From Streptomyces dengpaensis (GTDB taxonomy: Bacteria; Actinomycetota; Actinomycetes; Streptomycetales; Streptomycetaceae), in the NCBI RefSeq assembly GCF_002946835.1, contig NZ_CP026652.1, positions 4,526,001 to 4,590,000 of the forward strand: a stretch of 64,000 bases of DNA. The letters run 5' to 3'. Below are positions 8,973-17,697 of the stretch, piece by piece. Under the pieces are notes generated by a model. It did not search any database. It saw only the letters and a list, made by a program, of their open reading frames with translations, and had not been told where the DNA came from. A program made the translations under genes and the position numbers. The first letter of the stretch is position 1, and every line of letters starts with the position of its first letter.

Positions 8973-9866
8973 ATGAACCCGACAGCCAAGACCATCCTCG
9001 TCGCTGGGGCCACCGGCCAGCAGGGAGGGGCCACCGCCCGGCACCTGCTCGCTGACGGATGGCGGGTGAGGGCGCTGGTGCGTAACCCGGTCGGCCCGGC
9101 GGCACAGGAGCTGGCCCGGATGGGCGCCGAGCTGGTGCGCGGCGACATGGACGACCGCAGCTCTCTGGATGTCGCCGTCCGGGGCGCGTACGGAGTGTTC
9201 AGCGTCCAGCCCGCCCTCATCCCGCCGGACTTCGCCGAGAACGAGTTGCAGCGGGGGCTGAATGTCGCAGAAGCCGCCGGCGAAGCCGGTGTGGAGCATC
9301 TCGTGTACGCCTCTGTGGCCAGCGCCGACCGGAACACCGGTATCCCGCACTGGGACGTCAAGTGGCAGGTCGAGCAGCGCATCCGTGCTCTGGGCGTTCC
9401 CTCCACGATGCTCCGCCCGGTCATGTTCATGGAAAATCACGCTGACCCGACGTACGGCCTCACCGGAGAGCATGCGCTCATCCGCGCGATCCCTTCCGAC
9501 GCCACCGTCCAGCTCATCGCCCTCAGCGACATCGGTGCCTTCGCTGCGCTCGCCTTCGGCAACCCCGAGCAGTACCTGGGCAAGGCGATCGAGCTGGCCG
9601 GAGACGAACTCACCCTTGACCAGATGATCAGTGCCATCGCCCGGGCGACCGGCCGCACGTTGCCGCTTCCCCCCAGCCACGAAGAGCCTGCCACCCGGAC
9701 CGCCGTCGCCGGCGAAGCGGAGGGGAAGTTCTCCTTCTGCGGCTGGCAGGCGGACATCCCGGCTCTGCGGGCACAGTATCCGGCCCTGATGGACTTCGAC
9801 ACCTGGCTGGCACGGGACGGCAAAGCCATGATCGAGGCGCTGCTGGACTGCGCGGAAATCCGCTGA
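8973..9866 (+). CDS. NmrA-family NAD(P)-binding protein
   Basis: 297 residues. N-terminal Rossmann motif VAGATGQQGG at residues 10-19, followed by the atypical-SDR pattern of NmrA/HSCARG proteins (RDxxSL-type segment, GVEHLVYASVASAD, GVPSTMLRPVMFMEN). Members bind NAD(P)(H) as redox sensors or act as NADPH-dependent quinone/ether reductases. The TetR operators lie directly upstream, and the flavin reductase gene starts 137 nt downstream on the same strand. Probably part of an electrophile-stress response; the catalytic role is uncertain. Confidence 0.85.
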   Translation: MNPTAKTILVAGATGQQGGATARHLLADGWRVRALVRNPVGPAAQELARMGAELVRGDMDDRSSLDVAVRGAYGVFSVQPALIPPDFAENELQRGLNVAEAAGEAGVEHLVYASVASADRNTGIPHWDVKWQVEQRIRALGVPSTMLRPVMFMENHADPTYGLTGEHALIRAIPSDATVQLIALSDIGAFAALAFGNPEQYLGKAIELAGDELTLDQMISAIARATGRTLPLPPSHEEPATRTAVAGEAEGKFSFCGWQADIPALRAQYPALMDFDTWLARDGKAMIEALLDCAEIR

Positions 9867-10003
9867 ACGCCCACTGCAGTCCGCGGCCGCACACATCGGC
9901 CGCAGGCCGCCCACCGCCGGCGCCGGCGCCGGCCCGCAGGCCTGCGGGCCCTCCATTCCACCCTCGTATGCGATCCACCTCCACAAGCTCTAGGAGCAGC
10001 ACA

Positions 10004-11101
10004 GTGACCACCTCCGCAGCTGGGGCCCTGTCCCGGCCGTTCAGTCTGGGACGCCTGACCCTTCCCAACCGGATCACCATGTCCCCGATGACCCGGTCGT
10101 TCTCGCCCGGAGGGATTCCCGGCGAGGACGTGGCCGCCTACTACGCGCGCCGCGCCGCAGCCGGAGTCGGACTGATCATCACGGAAGGCACCTACGTCAA
10201 CCATCCGTCAGCCGGCGAGGATGCCGCCGTGCCTCGCTTCTACGGGGCGGAGTCACTCGCCGGGTGGGCCAGGGTGGCGGACGCTGTGCATGCGGTCGGC
10301 GGACACATCGTGCCGCAGTTGTGGCACATCGGTATGTTCCGGGATCCGGACGTGACACCGTTCGAGGACGTGCCTGCCGTGGGGCCGTCCGGCCTCACTC
10401 TCACCGGCACGGACGATGGCGGTCGTGCCATGACCCGCGCAGACATCGACGAGGTCATCGGCGCCTACGCGCAGGCGGCCGCGGACGCGGAGCGGATCGG
10501 CTTCGACGGAGTCGAAATCCATGGGGCGCACGGGTACCTCATCGACCAGTTCCTGTGGTCTTACACCAACCGGCGTACGGACGAGTACGGTGGCGACTCG
10601 GTGGCGCGGACACGGTTCGCTGCCGAGATCGTCGAGGCCATCCGCGAGAGAGTCTCGCAGGACTTCCCGGTGATTTTCCGTTTCTCCCAGTGGAAGGGCT
10701 ACGACTTCGACGCCCGGCTGGCCGACACTCCCGACGAGTTGCAGGCGGTGCTTGCCCCCATAGCCGATGCCGGAGTCAGCGCGTTTCACGCTTCCACCCG
10801 CCGCTATTGGGAGCCGGAGTTCGAGGGGTCCGACCTGAACCTTGCGGCGTGGGCGAAGAAGCTCACCGGCAAGGCGGCCATCACGGTCGGCTCGGTCGGC
10901 CTCGACGGTGACATCACCGAGGACAGTGCCGAGCCGGCCGGTCTGGAGCGGCTTGCCGAGGCGTTGGAGCGCGATGAGTTCGACCTCGTCGCGGTCGGCC
11001 GGGCACTCCTGGCCGATCCTCAGTGGGCCAGGAAGGTGCTGGACGGCCGGGTCGAAGGCTTCGCTCCGTTCACAAAGGAAGCAGAAAAGACGCTGTTCTG
11101 A
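10004..11101 (+). CDS. Old Yellow Enzyme family NADH:flavin oxidoreductase (ene-reductase)
   Basis: 365 residues from GTG 10004, chosen because AGGAG (9992-9996) sits seven bases upstream. The FMN TIM-barrel motifs are clear: LTLPNRITMSPMTRSF near the start, the substrate-binding His pair in EIHGAHGYLIDQFLW, TNRRTDEYGG, and the phosphate-binding GRALLADPQW near the end. OYEs reduce activated C=C bonds of enones and maleimides with NAD(P)H in the cytoplasm. It lies 137 nt after the NmrA-like gene and may be co-transcribed under TetR control; a strong terminator follows. Confidence 0.92.
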   Translation: MTTSAAGALSRPFSLGRLTLPNRITMSPMTRSFSPGGIPGEDVAAYYARRAAAGVGLIITEGTYVNHPSAGEDAAVPRFYGAESLAGWARVADAVHAVGGHIVPQLWHIGMFRDPDVTPFEDVPAVGPSGLTLTGTDDGGRAMTRADIDEVIGAYAQAAADAERIGFDGVEIHGAHGYLIDQFLWSYTNRRTDEYGGDSVARTRFAAEIVEAIRERVSQDFPVIFRFSQWKGYDFDARLADTPDELQAVLAPIADAGVSAFHASTRRYWEPEFEGSDLNLAAWAKKLTGKAAITVGSVGLDGDITEDSAEPAGLERLAEALERDEFDLVAVGRALLADPQWARKVLDGRVEGFAPFTKEAEKTLF

Positions 11102-11156
11102 CCTTTCTCCGCTTCTGGGAGATGCCACAGGGCAACTGAGACGGATCAACGACGGC

Positions 11157-11186
11157 GGCCCCGACCATGATTGGTCGGGGCCTTTC
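11157..11186 (+). terminator. Intrinsic terminator after the OYE gene
   Basis: Perfect 11-bp stem (11157-11167 with 11172-11182), loop TGAT, followed by TTTCGTCT. It lies 56 nt after the stop codon. Confidence 0.85.
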
Positions 11187-11206
11187 GTCTGCCCTGGTGG
11201 GCGCCT

Positions 11207-11259
11207 GCGGAGGATACGAGATTCGAACTCGTGAGGGGTTGCCCCAACACGCTTTCCAA
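11207..11259 (-). other. Partial copy of the tRNA-Ser 3' part (probable att-site remnant)
   Basis: These 53 nt match 13019-13072, the anticodon loop to 3' end of the intact tRNA-Ser, in the same orientation with only one C missing. The match stops in the anticodon loop (next bases differ). A repeated tRNA 3' part is the usual trace of site-specific integration by a tyrosine recombinase, and an integrase remnant lies beside the intact tRNA. Not a functional tRNA: the 5' half is absent. Confidence 0.85.
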
Positions 11260-11286
11260 CTGTCCGCATGACCGTACGGGACGTCC

Positions 11287-11571
11287 GTGGGGGTTCGCGG
11301 GGCAGGTCAGACGGGGTGCGCGTACGGCGGTGAACGGTGGCGTCCCTCAGGGCACTGGACAAAGACCAGGACAACGAGTGGTAGGGAAACCGAGACGGGC
11401 GCCCGTCGCGTACCGCCGCTCTGGCTGGCACTTTTCGCCGGCCTGGACCTGTCCGCCCAGCGGCGGCTCATCTTCCAGGCCGTGGTCCACCGCCACGAAC
11501 TGCTGCTGCCGGCGGACCACCACGGCGACGACGCCTGGGCAGTGCCCGCCGACTCGATCCCGACGCCATAG
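11287..11571 (+). pseudogene. Truncated small gene of unknown function inside the tRNA-Ser element
   Basis: From about 11400 the frame looks coding (third bases nearly all G/C) and reads PPLWLALFAGLDLSAQRR, then IFQAVVHRHELLLPADHHGD, to a TAG at 11569-11571. Upstream the frame is open only as far as a weak GTG at 11287 with unconvincing codon use and no ribosome site. The 5' part was therefore probably lost. The product is not recognised. Low confidence. Confidence 0.35.
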
Positions 11572-11673
11572 ACTGGCTCTGCACCAGCTACCTCGGCCTG
11601 CCGACGACTGCACATACGAGAGACATGCCAGCGCCCGGACAGTGGGTAGCGGTGACCCCGAGGAGCGTGGCAC

Positions 11674-12816
11674 GTGCCAACACGCACCAGTGATGACAGC
11701 TCGAGAGCGCCACGGGCCGCCCGCGCCGCCGCCCTGGCGACCGCCGTCTTGCTGTATGCCCTCGTGGTCGGCCTGGAAGTCGGCACCCCCGCGCGCATGC
11801 CCCCGATCCTGGTGGCGATCCCCCTCGTCGTCGCCCTGGCCTTCGGCCCGCCGATGATCATTGGCTCAGCTGTGGTGGTCGTCGCCACCCGTTGGGCCTT
11901 CCTGCTGCTTGACGGCGGGCGCATCGACACCGCGGCCGGAACCACCGCGACGGTCCTCGCCGTCGCGGCCGTCGCTTGCTTCGTGGTCCACCGCCGCGGT
12001 CGCGAGACCGCCCGGCTGCGCGAGGTCACCTCCGTCGCCGAAACCGCGCAACGCGCGGTGCTGCGCCCGCCGCCCGCCACCGTCGGGCCGTTCCGCGCCG
12101 CCGCCAGCTACCGCGCCGCCGCCCAGTTCGCCCGCATCGGAGGCGACCTGTACGCCGTCGCCGAGACCGACCACGGCGTACGCGCCCTCATCGGCGACGT
12201 CCGCGGCAAAGGACTCGACGCCGTGGCCACCGCCTCCGCCGTCCTCGGCTCCTTCCACGAGGCCGCCTACGCCTGCCCCATCCTCGACGGCCTCGCCCAC
12301 CGGCTCGAGACCAGCCTCCGCCGCCACCTCGACGACGCCGAGGCCTTCGTCACCGCGTTCCTGGTCGAGATCCACCCCGACGGACGCACGCACGCACTGT
12401 CGTGTGGACACCCGGCACCGCTCATCCTGAGCGGCGACACCGTGCTCGAACTCCCCGTACCGCCGGGATTGCCGCTCGGCCTGCGCAATGCGCCGCCCGA
12501 CCCCGACGCCCCACGCACCAGCGCGGCCACCGCCGACACCCGTCTCCAGCCCGGCGACACCCTCCTGATGTACACCGATGGACTCACCGAGGCCCGCGAC
12601 GTGGCCGGCGACTTCTACCCCCTCCCCCGCCGCCTCACCCACTATCTGCGCGCCCACCCCGGACACATCGACCCGGGCTCCCTCCTCGACTGGCTCCAGC
12701 AGGACGCGTACGACTACGCCGACGGTTGCACGCACGACGACGCGGCACTGCTCGCACTCACCTGGACGCCCGCGACACAGCACACAGCGGAACCCACCCA
12801 CCCCGCCACCCACTGA
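11674..12816 (+). CDS. Membrane-anchored PP2C/SpoIIE-type protein serine phosphatase
   Basis: 380 residues from GTG 11674. Three hydrophobic segments (residues about 20-35, 42-62, 88-105) anchor it in the membrane; a short linker (ETARLREVTSVAETAQRAVL) leads to a SpoIIE/RsbU-type phosphatase domain. Metal-binding motifs are present: GGDLYAV, GDVRGKGLDA, LMYTDGLTEARD and HDDAALL. In Streptomyces such enzymes dephosphorylate anti-anti-sigma factors and so release sigma factors. There is no PAS, GAF or HATPase kinase domain. It is the only intact gene between the two tRNA-Ser repeats, so it may be cargo of the decayed element. Its partner is unknown. Confidence 0.9.
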   Translation: MPTRTSDDSSRAPRAARAAALATAVLLYALVVGLEVGTPARMPPILVAIPLVVALAFGPPMIIGSAVVVVATRWAFLLLDGGRIDTAAGTTATVLAVAAVACFVVHRRGRETARLREVTSVAETAQRAVLRPPPATVGPFRAAASYRAAAQFARIGGDLYAVAETDHGVRALIGDVRGKGLDAVATASAVLGSFHEAAYACPILDGLAHRLETSLRRHLDDAEAFVTAFLVEIHPDGRTHALSCGHPAPLILSGDTVLELPVPPGLPLGLRNAPPDPDAPRTSAATADTRLQPGDTLLMYTDGLTEARDVAGDFYPLPRRLTHYLRAHPGHIDPGSLLDWLQQDAYDYADGCTHDDAALLALTWTPATQHTAEPTHPATH

Positions 12817-12839
12817 CGCCACAAAGGGTGATCAGTCTT

Positions 12840-12937
12840 CCGGGAGGGCTCGCTACATGCATGTGACCGAGCCCATGCTTCGCAAGGTGGCGGACCAGGT
12901 CGGCGAGAAGTTGTGGGGCTCCTCCGGGGCCAAATGA
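12840..12937 (+). pseudogene. C-terminal remnant of a tyrosine integrase
   Basis: The frame reads GRARYMHVTEPMLRKVADQV then GEKLWGSSGAK to TGA at 12935-12937. The RYMHVT segment is the form of the catalytic-Tyr motif in many Streptomyces phage and plasmid integrases, and the LWG ending is typical too. Everything upstream of this tail is gone, and the frame joins the end of the phosphatase region. Its place, pointing at the 3' end of tRNA-Ser, is where the integrase of an element using that tRNA is expected. Confidence 0.7.
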
Positions 12938-12960
12938 GACCAAAAATGAGACCACACACG

Positions 12961-12996
12961 TCGAAGGGCCCCACCGCGAACGGTGGGGCCCTTCGA
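12961..12996. terminator. Bidirectional hairpin between the integrase remnant and tRNA-Ser
   Basis: Perfect 16-bp stem (12961-12976 with 12981-12996), loop CGAA. Probably terminates both rightward transcripts and leftward tRNA-Ser transcripts. Confidence 0.8.
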
Positions 12997-13019
12997 CATC
13001 GTGCCCGGTGAGGCACTGG

Positions 13020-13104
13020 CGGAGGATACGAGATTCGAACTCGTGAGGGGTTGCCCCCAACACGCTTTCCAAGCGTGCGCCCTAGGCCTCTAGGCGAATC
13101 CTCC
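13020..13104 (-). tRNA. tRNA-Ser (anticodon GGA)
   Basis: 85 nt with a GGAGGAT/ATCCTCC acceptor stem, G discriminator, anticodon loop CTTGGAAAG and a long variable arm as expected for class II tRNA-Ser. Its 3' part is duplicated at 11207-11259. Confidence 0.95.
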
Positions 13105-13177
13105 GCGGCAAACAATACAAGACGTTGAGGAGTGCTCGCGAACTCGTTCTCCCCGGTCAAGTTCCTGTACTCTGTGC

Positions 13178-13270
13178 GGAGCCCCTCACGTGGCGCTATC
13201 TGACTGAACTCCCCCAGGGCCGGAAGGCAGCAAGGGTAGGTTGGCTCTGGCGGGTGCGTGAGGGGCGCTT
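13178..13270 (+). ncRNA. ffs: Signal recognition particle RNA (4.5S/scRNA type)
   Basis: The strongly conserved SRP apical motif GGCCGGAAGGCAGCAAGGGTAG begins at about 13218; this holds the GGAA tetraloop and the Ffh-binding internal loop. The outer stem GCCCCTCACG (13181-13190) pairs with CGTGAGGGGC (13257-13266). The RNA binds Ffh and targets membrane and secreted proteins cotranslationally. Ends are approximate. It lies about 110 nt upstream of dnaX on the same strand, a common actinobacterial arrangement. Confidence 0.93.
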
Positions 13271-13379
13271 GCGTTCGCGGGGATGCCGGGCGTGGGGTGC
13301 GGAGTGCGGCGGCCGGGGATCTTGGGGATGCGCTGTCGGGCGGTCCTTGTTGTCAGTGGGCGCCTATAACCTCGTATGC

Positions 13380-15674
13380 GTGTCGTCTCTCGCGCTGTAC
13401 CGCCGCTATCGCCCGGAGTCGTTTGCCGAGGTCATTGGGCAGGAGCATGTCACTGACCCGCTGCAGCAGGCGCTGCGGAACAACCGGGTCAATCACGCGT
13501 ACCTGTTCAGCGGTCCGCGCGGGTGCGGGAAGACCACCAGCGCGCGCATTCTCGCCCGGTGCCTGAACTGCGAGCAGGGGCCTACGCCCACGCCGTGCGG
13601 GGAGTGTCAGTCCTGCCGGGACCTCGCGCGCAACGGACCGGGGTCCATCGACGTCATCGAGATCGACGCCGCCTCGCACGGTGGTGTCGACGATGCCCGT
13701 GACCTGCGCGAAAAGGCCTTCTTCGGGCCCGCCGGCAGTCGGTACAAGATCTACATCATCGACGAGGCCCACATGGTCACGTCGGCCGGCTTCAACGCAC
13801 TGCTGAAGGTCGTCGAGGAGCCGCCGGAGCATCTGAAGTTCATCTTCGCCACCACCGAGCCCGAGAAGGTCATCGGGACCATCCGGTCGCGGACCCACCA
13901 CTATCCGTTCCGGCTGGTGCCCCCGGGGACCCTGCGGGAGTACCTGGGCGAGGTCTGCGGGCGCGAGGGCATCCCCGTCGAGGACGGGGTGCTGCCCCTG
14001 GTCGTGCGGGCCGGTGCGGGGTCCGTGCGTGACTCCATGTCCGTCATGGACCAGCTGCTCGCGGGAGCGGGCGACGCCGGTGTGACGTATGCCATGGCGA
14101 CCTCGCTGCTCGGGTACACGGACGGGTCGCTGCTGGACTCGGTGGTCGAGGCGTTCGCCGCGGGGGACGGCGCCGCGGCCTTCGAGGTCGTGGACCGGGT
14201 GATCGAGGGGGGCAACGACCCTCGGCGGTTCGTCGCCGACCTGCTGGAGCGGTTGCGGGATCTGGTGATCCTCGCGGCCGTGCCCGATGCCGCCGAGAAG
14301 GGGCTCATCGACGCGCCCGTCGATGTCGTCGAGCGTATGCAGGCCCAGGCCGGGGTCTTCGGCGCCGCAGAGCTGAGCCGCGCCGCCGACATCGTCAACG
14401 AGGGGCTGACGGAGATGCGCGGCGCCACCTCGCCGCGGCTCCAGCTCGAACTCATCTGCGCGCGCGTGCTGCTGCCCGCCGCGTACGGGGACGAGCGGTC
14501 CGTCATGGCCCGGCTGGACCGTATAGAGCGCGGGGTGAACTTCTCCGGTGGCGGCGGCGCGCCCGTCATGGGGTACGTGCCCGGCCCCGAGGTGCACGGT
14601 GCGGCGCCGGTCGCTTCGGTTCCGCCTGGGGGCGGGGCCGCGGCGGCTCGGGCGGCGGTGCGGGGGGCCGGGCCTGGGGCAGGTGGTTCGGCGGGCGCTC
14701 CCGCGCAAGGAGCGGCTCCCGAGCCGGCCGCGCCTGCGGCTGCCCCGGCGACCGCGCCTCCTGCCGCTCCGGCGGCCCCTCCGGTCGCTCCTCCCGTGGC
14801 TCCGGTCGCTCCTCCTGCTGCCGCGCAGCCGCAGGCACCGGCCGCTTCGCCCGCGCCCGGTGCCTGGCCGACCGCGACGGCCGCGGGCAGTGGCCGGCGT
14901 CCCGGGGGATGGCCGACGGCGGCCCCCGCGGGTGGCGGGCAGGCTCCGGGCACGCCGCCCAGCGCGCCTACGTCTGCGCCTGCCTCCGCTCCTGCGTCCG
15001 CTCCCGCTCGTACGGGGGCCGCGCCTTCCGCTCCTGCTCCCGCGAGCGGTGTTCTCGACCCCCGCACGCTGTGGCCGAACATCCTGGAGGCGGTGAAGAA
15101 CCGCCGTAGGTTCACCTGGATCCTGCTCAGCCAGAACGCCCAGGTGACCGGCTTCGACGGTACGACCCTGCAGATCGGCTTCGTGAACGCGGGCGCGCGG
15201 GACAACTTCGCGAGCAGCGGCAGCGAGGACGTACTGCGACAGGCGCTGGCCGAGCAGTTCAACGTCCAGTGGAAGATCGAGGCGATCGTCGACGCCACGG
15301 GCGGCTCGGGTGCCTCGGGTGGCGGGGGCGGCTTTGCGCCGTCGGCTTCGGCTCCCAGCTCCGGGTTCGGCGGTGGCAGTGGTGGCGCCGGCGGCGGTTA
15401 CGGCGCGCCTCCGGCCGCCCCGCGCCCCGCGCCCCAGCAGGCACCGGCTCCCGCCCCGAGCCCGGCCGTGCCCCAGGGCGGCCCGTCCGCGGGCCCCGCT
15501 TCGGCGGCGCCCGCCCCGACCCCTCCTCCGGCCCCCGAGCCGCCCCCGGTCGCTCCTGAGGACGACGTCCCCGAGGACGACGACCCCGACCTCGACGAGT
15601 CCGCACTCTCGGGCCACGACCTGATCGTCCGCGAGCTGGGCGCGACGGTGGTGGAGGAGTACTCCAACGAGTGA
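13380..15674 (+). CDS. dnaX: DNA polymerase III subunit gamma/tau
   Basis: 764 residues from GTG 13380 (MSSLALYRRYRPESFAEVIG). Clamp-loader ATPase: Walker A GPRGCGKTTSAR, a zinc site of four cysteines (CLNC...CGEC..C), Walker B IIDEAHMVTS, sensor I FATTEPEKV. Residues about 400-560 and 650-740 are Ala/Pro/Gly-rich linkers flanking a folded domain (ILEAVKNRRRFTWILLSQNA) that probably is the tau part binding the polymerase alpha subunit. An acidic C-terminal tail (PEDDVPEDDDPDLDES) precedes HDLIVRELGATVVEEYSNE. The clamp loader puts the beta sliding clamp on DNA. No A-rich slippery site for gamma synthesis was seen. Confidence 0.96.
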   Translation: MSSLALYRRYRPESFAEVIGQEHVTDPLQQALRNNRVNHAYLFSGPRGCGKTTSARILARCLNCEQGPTPTPCGECQSCRDLARNGPGSIDVIEIDAASHGGVDDARDLREKAFFGPAGSRYKIYIIDEAHMVTSAGFNALLKVVEEPPEHLKFIFATTEPEKVIGTIRSRTHHYPFRLVPPGTLREYLGEVCGREGIPVEDGVLPLVVRAGAGSVRDSMSVMDQLLAGAGDAGVTYAMATSLLGYTDGSLLDSVVEAFAAGDGAAAFEVVDRVIEGGNDPRRFVADLLERLRDLVILAAVPDAAEKGLIDAPVDVVERMQAQAGVFGAAELSRAADIVNEGLTEMRGATSPRLQLELICARVLLPAAYGDERSVMARLDRIERGVNFSGGGGAPVMGYVPGPEVHGAAPVASVPPGGGAAAARAAVRGAGPGAGGSAGAPAQGAAPEPAAPAAAPATAPPAAPAAPPVAPPVAPVAPPAAAQPQAPAASPAPGAWPTATAAGSGRRPGGWPTAAPAGGGQAPGTPPSAPTSAPASAPASAPARTGAAPSAPAPASGVLDPRTLWPNILEAVKNRRRFTWILLSQNAQVTGFDGTTLQIGFVNAGARDNFASSGSEDVLRQALAEQFNVQWKIEAIVDATGGSGASGGGGGFAPSASAPSSGFGGGSGGAGGGYGAPPAAPRPAPQQAPAPAPSPAVPQGGPSAGPASAAPAPTPPPAPEPPPVAPEDDVPEDDDPDLDESALSGHDLIVRELGATVVEEYSNE

Positions 15675-15689
15675 CGGATGCGCCCCTTC

Positions 15690-15793
15690 AGGGGCTTACG
15701 GCTGCAAAACAGCCCCTCCGGCGTTTGAGGAGCGGGGGTCTGGGGGCGGAGCCCCCAGGTACGGGACGGGTAGGGGCGGAGGGGGCGAAAACC
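15690..15793 (+). repeat. Dispersed intergenic repeat, copy 1
   Basis: The segment with CCTCCGGCGTTTGAGGAGCG, then GGGGGCGGAGCCCCCAGGTA, then GGGTAGGGGCGGAGGGGGCG is found again in reverse orientation, with internal differences, at 19562-19674. Internal stem-loops (CCCCTCCGGCGTTTGAGGAGCGGGG type; GGGGGC..GCCCCC) could also end dnaX transcription. The element type is a familiar one in Streptomyces intergenic DNA. Confidence 0.7.
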
Positions 15794-15871
15794 CGATTGC
15801 GCGCCCCCGTCCAGGGGGCCCACAGCCGTACTGCTGCGGCCTCGTGACGGGCACACACCGCCGCGTGCGAC

Positions 15872-15973
15872 GGGGCCCACAACCGTACAGCTGCGGCCCC
15901 GCCACGGGGCCCACAACCGTACAGCTGCGGCCCCGCCACGGGGCCCACAACCGTACAGCTGCGGCCCCGCCAC
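15872..15973 (+). repeat. Three perfect 34-bp tandem repeats in the dnaX-purD gap
   Basis: Units at 15872-15905, 15906-15939 and 15940-15973 are identical; each carries CCCACAACCGTACAGCTGCGG. A degenerate unit lies at about 15814-15849. No spacers separate the units, so this is not a CRISPR array. The whole 15675-16145 gap holds the dispersed repeat, these repeats and the purD promoter region, with no further gene seen. Confidence 0.9.
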
Positions 15974-16145
15974 GGGCACCCGTCGCCGTACCACGGCCAC
16001 GCAACCGCACCCCCGACAACCCGCACCCAGCTCACCACCACCCACCCCGCATCCCCTACCTATAGGAGGATCCCACCAACCCGCCGCACCCCCCGCTTCG
16101 GAAGCCCCCACAAAGGCACCCGCCCCCGGCGGTTAGGCTGACCCC

Positions 16146-17399
16146 GTGAAGGTCCTCGTCATCGGTAGCGGCGCCCGCGAACACGCCCTGTGCCGTTCCC
16201 TGTCCCTCGACCCCGACGTCACCGCCCTGCACTGCGCCCCCGGGAACGCAGGCATCGCGGAGGTGGCCGAGCTGCACGCGGTCGACGCGCTCGACGGCGC
16301 CGCCGTGGCCGCGCTGGCCGCCGAGCTCGGCGCCGAGCTGGTGATCGTGGGCCCGGAGGCCCCGCTCGTCGCGGGGGTCGCCGACGCCGTGCGCGAGGCG
16401 GGCATCCCCTGCTTCGGCCCCTCGAAGGAGGCCGCGCAGCTGGAGGGCTCCAAGGCCTTCGCCAAGGACGTGATGGCGGAGGCGGGCGTCCCGACGGCGC
16501 GCTCGTACGTTTGCACGACGCCGGAGGAGGTCGACGAGGCGCTCGACGCCTTCGGCGCCCCGTATGTCGTGAAGGACGACGGACTGGCGGCCGGCAAGGG
16601 CGTCGTCGTGACCGACGACCTCGCGAAGGCCCGTGACCACGCCAACGCCTGCGACCGCGTCGTCATCGAGGAGTTCCTCGACGGGCCCGAGGTCTCCCTC
16701 TTCGCGATCACGGACGGCGAGACCGTCGTCCCGTTGCAGCCCGCCCAGGACTTCAAGCGCGCGCTGGACAACGACGAGGGCCCGAACACCGGCGGCATGG
16801 GCGCGTACTCGCCGCTGCCGTGGGCGGACCCGAAGCTCGTCGAGGAGGTCATGGAGTCGGTACTCCAGCCGACCGTCGACGAACTGCGCCGCCGTGGCAC
16901 ACCGTTTTCCGGCCTCCTTTATGCAGGTCTGGCGATCACCAGCCGCGGCGTACGGGTCATCGAGTTCAACGCCCGCTTCGGCGACCCGGAGACCCAGGTG
17001 GTCCTGGCCCGCCTGAAGACCCCGCTCGCGGGCGTGCTCCTGGCGGCGGCCAATGGCACCCTCTCCGACCTGGAACCACTGCGCTGGAGCGACGACGCGG
17101 CCGTCACGGTCGTCGTGGCCTCGCACAACTACCCCGGCACCCCGCGCACCGGCGACCCGATCACCGGGCTCGAGGACGTGGCGTCCCAGGACGCCCCGAA
17201 CGCGTACGTCCTGCACGCCGGGACCAAGCGCGACGGCGGCGCGGTGGTGAGCGCGGGCGGACGTGTGCTCTCCGTCACGGCGACCGGCAGCGACCTCACC
17301 GAGGCCCGCGCCCGCGCGTACGCCGCGGTCGCCCGCATCGGCCTCGACGGTTCGCAGCACCGCACGGACATCGCGGCGAAGGCGGCGGCAGGGGCGTAA
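16146..17399 (+). CDS. purD: Phosphoribosylamine-glycine ligase (GAR synthetase)
   Basis: 417 residues, full length. Catalyses the second step of de novo purine synthesis: phosphoribosylamine + glycine + ATP to GAR. N-terminal [19 protein letters not shown]-grasp core with [17 protein letters not shown], signature [17 protein letters not shown] at about residues 278-294, and [15 protein letters not shown] follows directly on the repeat-rich gap with an upstream GGCGGTTAGGCTGACCCC and no strong ribosome site. It is a single-gene unit followed by a terminator. Confidence 0.97.
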   Translation: MKVLVIGSGAREHALCRSLSLDPDVTALHCAPGNAGIAEVAELHAVDALDGAAVAALAAELGAELVIVGPEAPLVAGVADAVREAGIPCFGPSKEAAQLEGSKAFAKDVMAEAGVPTARSYVCTTPEEVDEALDAFGAPYVVKDDGLAAGKGVVVTDDLAKARDHANACDRVVIEEFLDGPEVSLFAITDGETVVPLQPAQDFKRALDNDEGPNTGGMGAYSPLPWADPKLVEEVMESVLQPTVDELRRRGTPFSGLLYAGLAITSRGVRVIEFNARFGDPETQVVLARLKTPLAGVLLAAANGTLSDLEPLRWSDDAAVTVVVASHNYPGTPRTGDPITGLEDVASQDAPNAYVLHAGTKRDGGAVVSAGGRVLSVTATGSDLTEARARAYAAVARIGLDGSQHRTDIAAKAAAGA

Positions 17400-17421
17400 G
17401 CCCTGGGCCGAAGGCAGCTTG

Positions 17422-17451
17422 GGCCCCGGATTCTGTACGGAATCCGGGGCC
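17422..17451 (+). terminator. Intrinsic terminator after purD
   Basis: Perfect 12-bp stem (17422-17433 with 17440-17451), loop TGTACG, 22 nt after the stop. Confidence 0.85.
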
Positions 17452-17697
17452 TGATCGTTGCCCACCGTCATCCACCTCTCCCCAGAGCCATTCCATCGAG
17501 TGACCGATGCCCCATCCGGCTGACGGGGGCCGAGGCCCCAACTAGGGTGCGGCGAAAGCGTTCCGGCACTTGGCCCACCGGCATTGCGATGTCAGTGGCG
17601 GGTGCCACAGTGGGGGAGTGAGCAACGCCAGGGCATTCGTCGGGACGGGCTGTGACAGAGCCCGTGCCGGGCGGACAGTAGGGGGTGACGTCCGGTC

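Noticed and set aside
13380..15674. Programmed frameshift in dnaX to make a short gamma subunit
   Set aside because: No A-rich slippery heptamer or stimulatory hairpin was seen in the expected region.
15872..15973. Tandem repeats as a possible CRISPR array
   Set aside because: Units follow each other without spacers and no cas gene is nearby; the same holds for 35691-35810 and 31675-31766.
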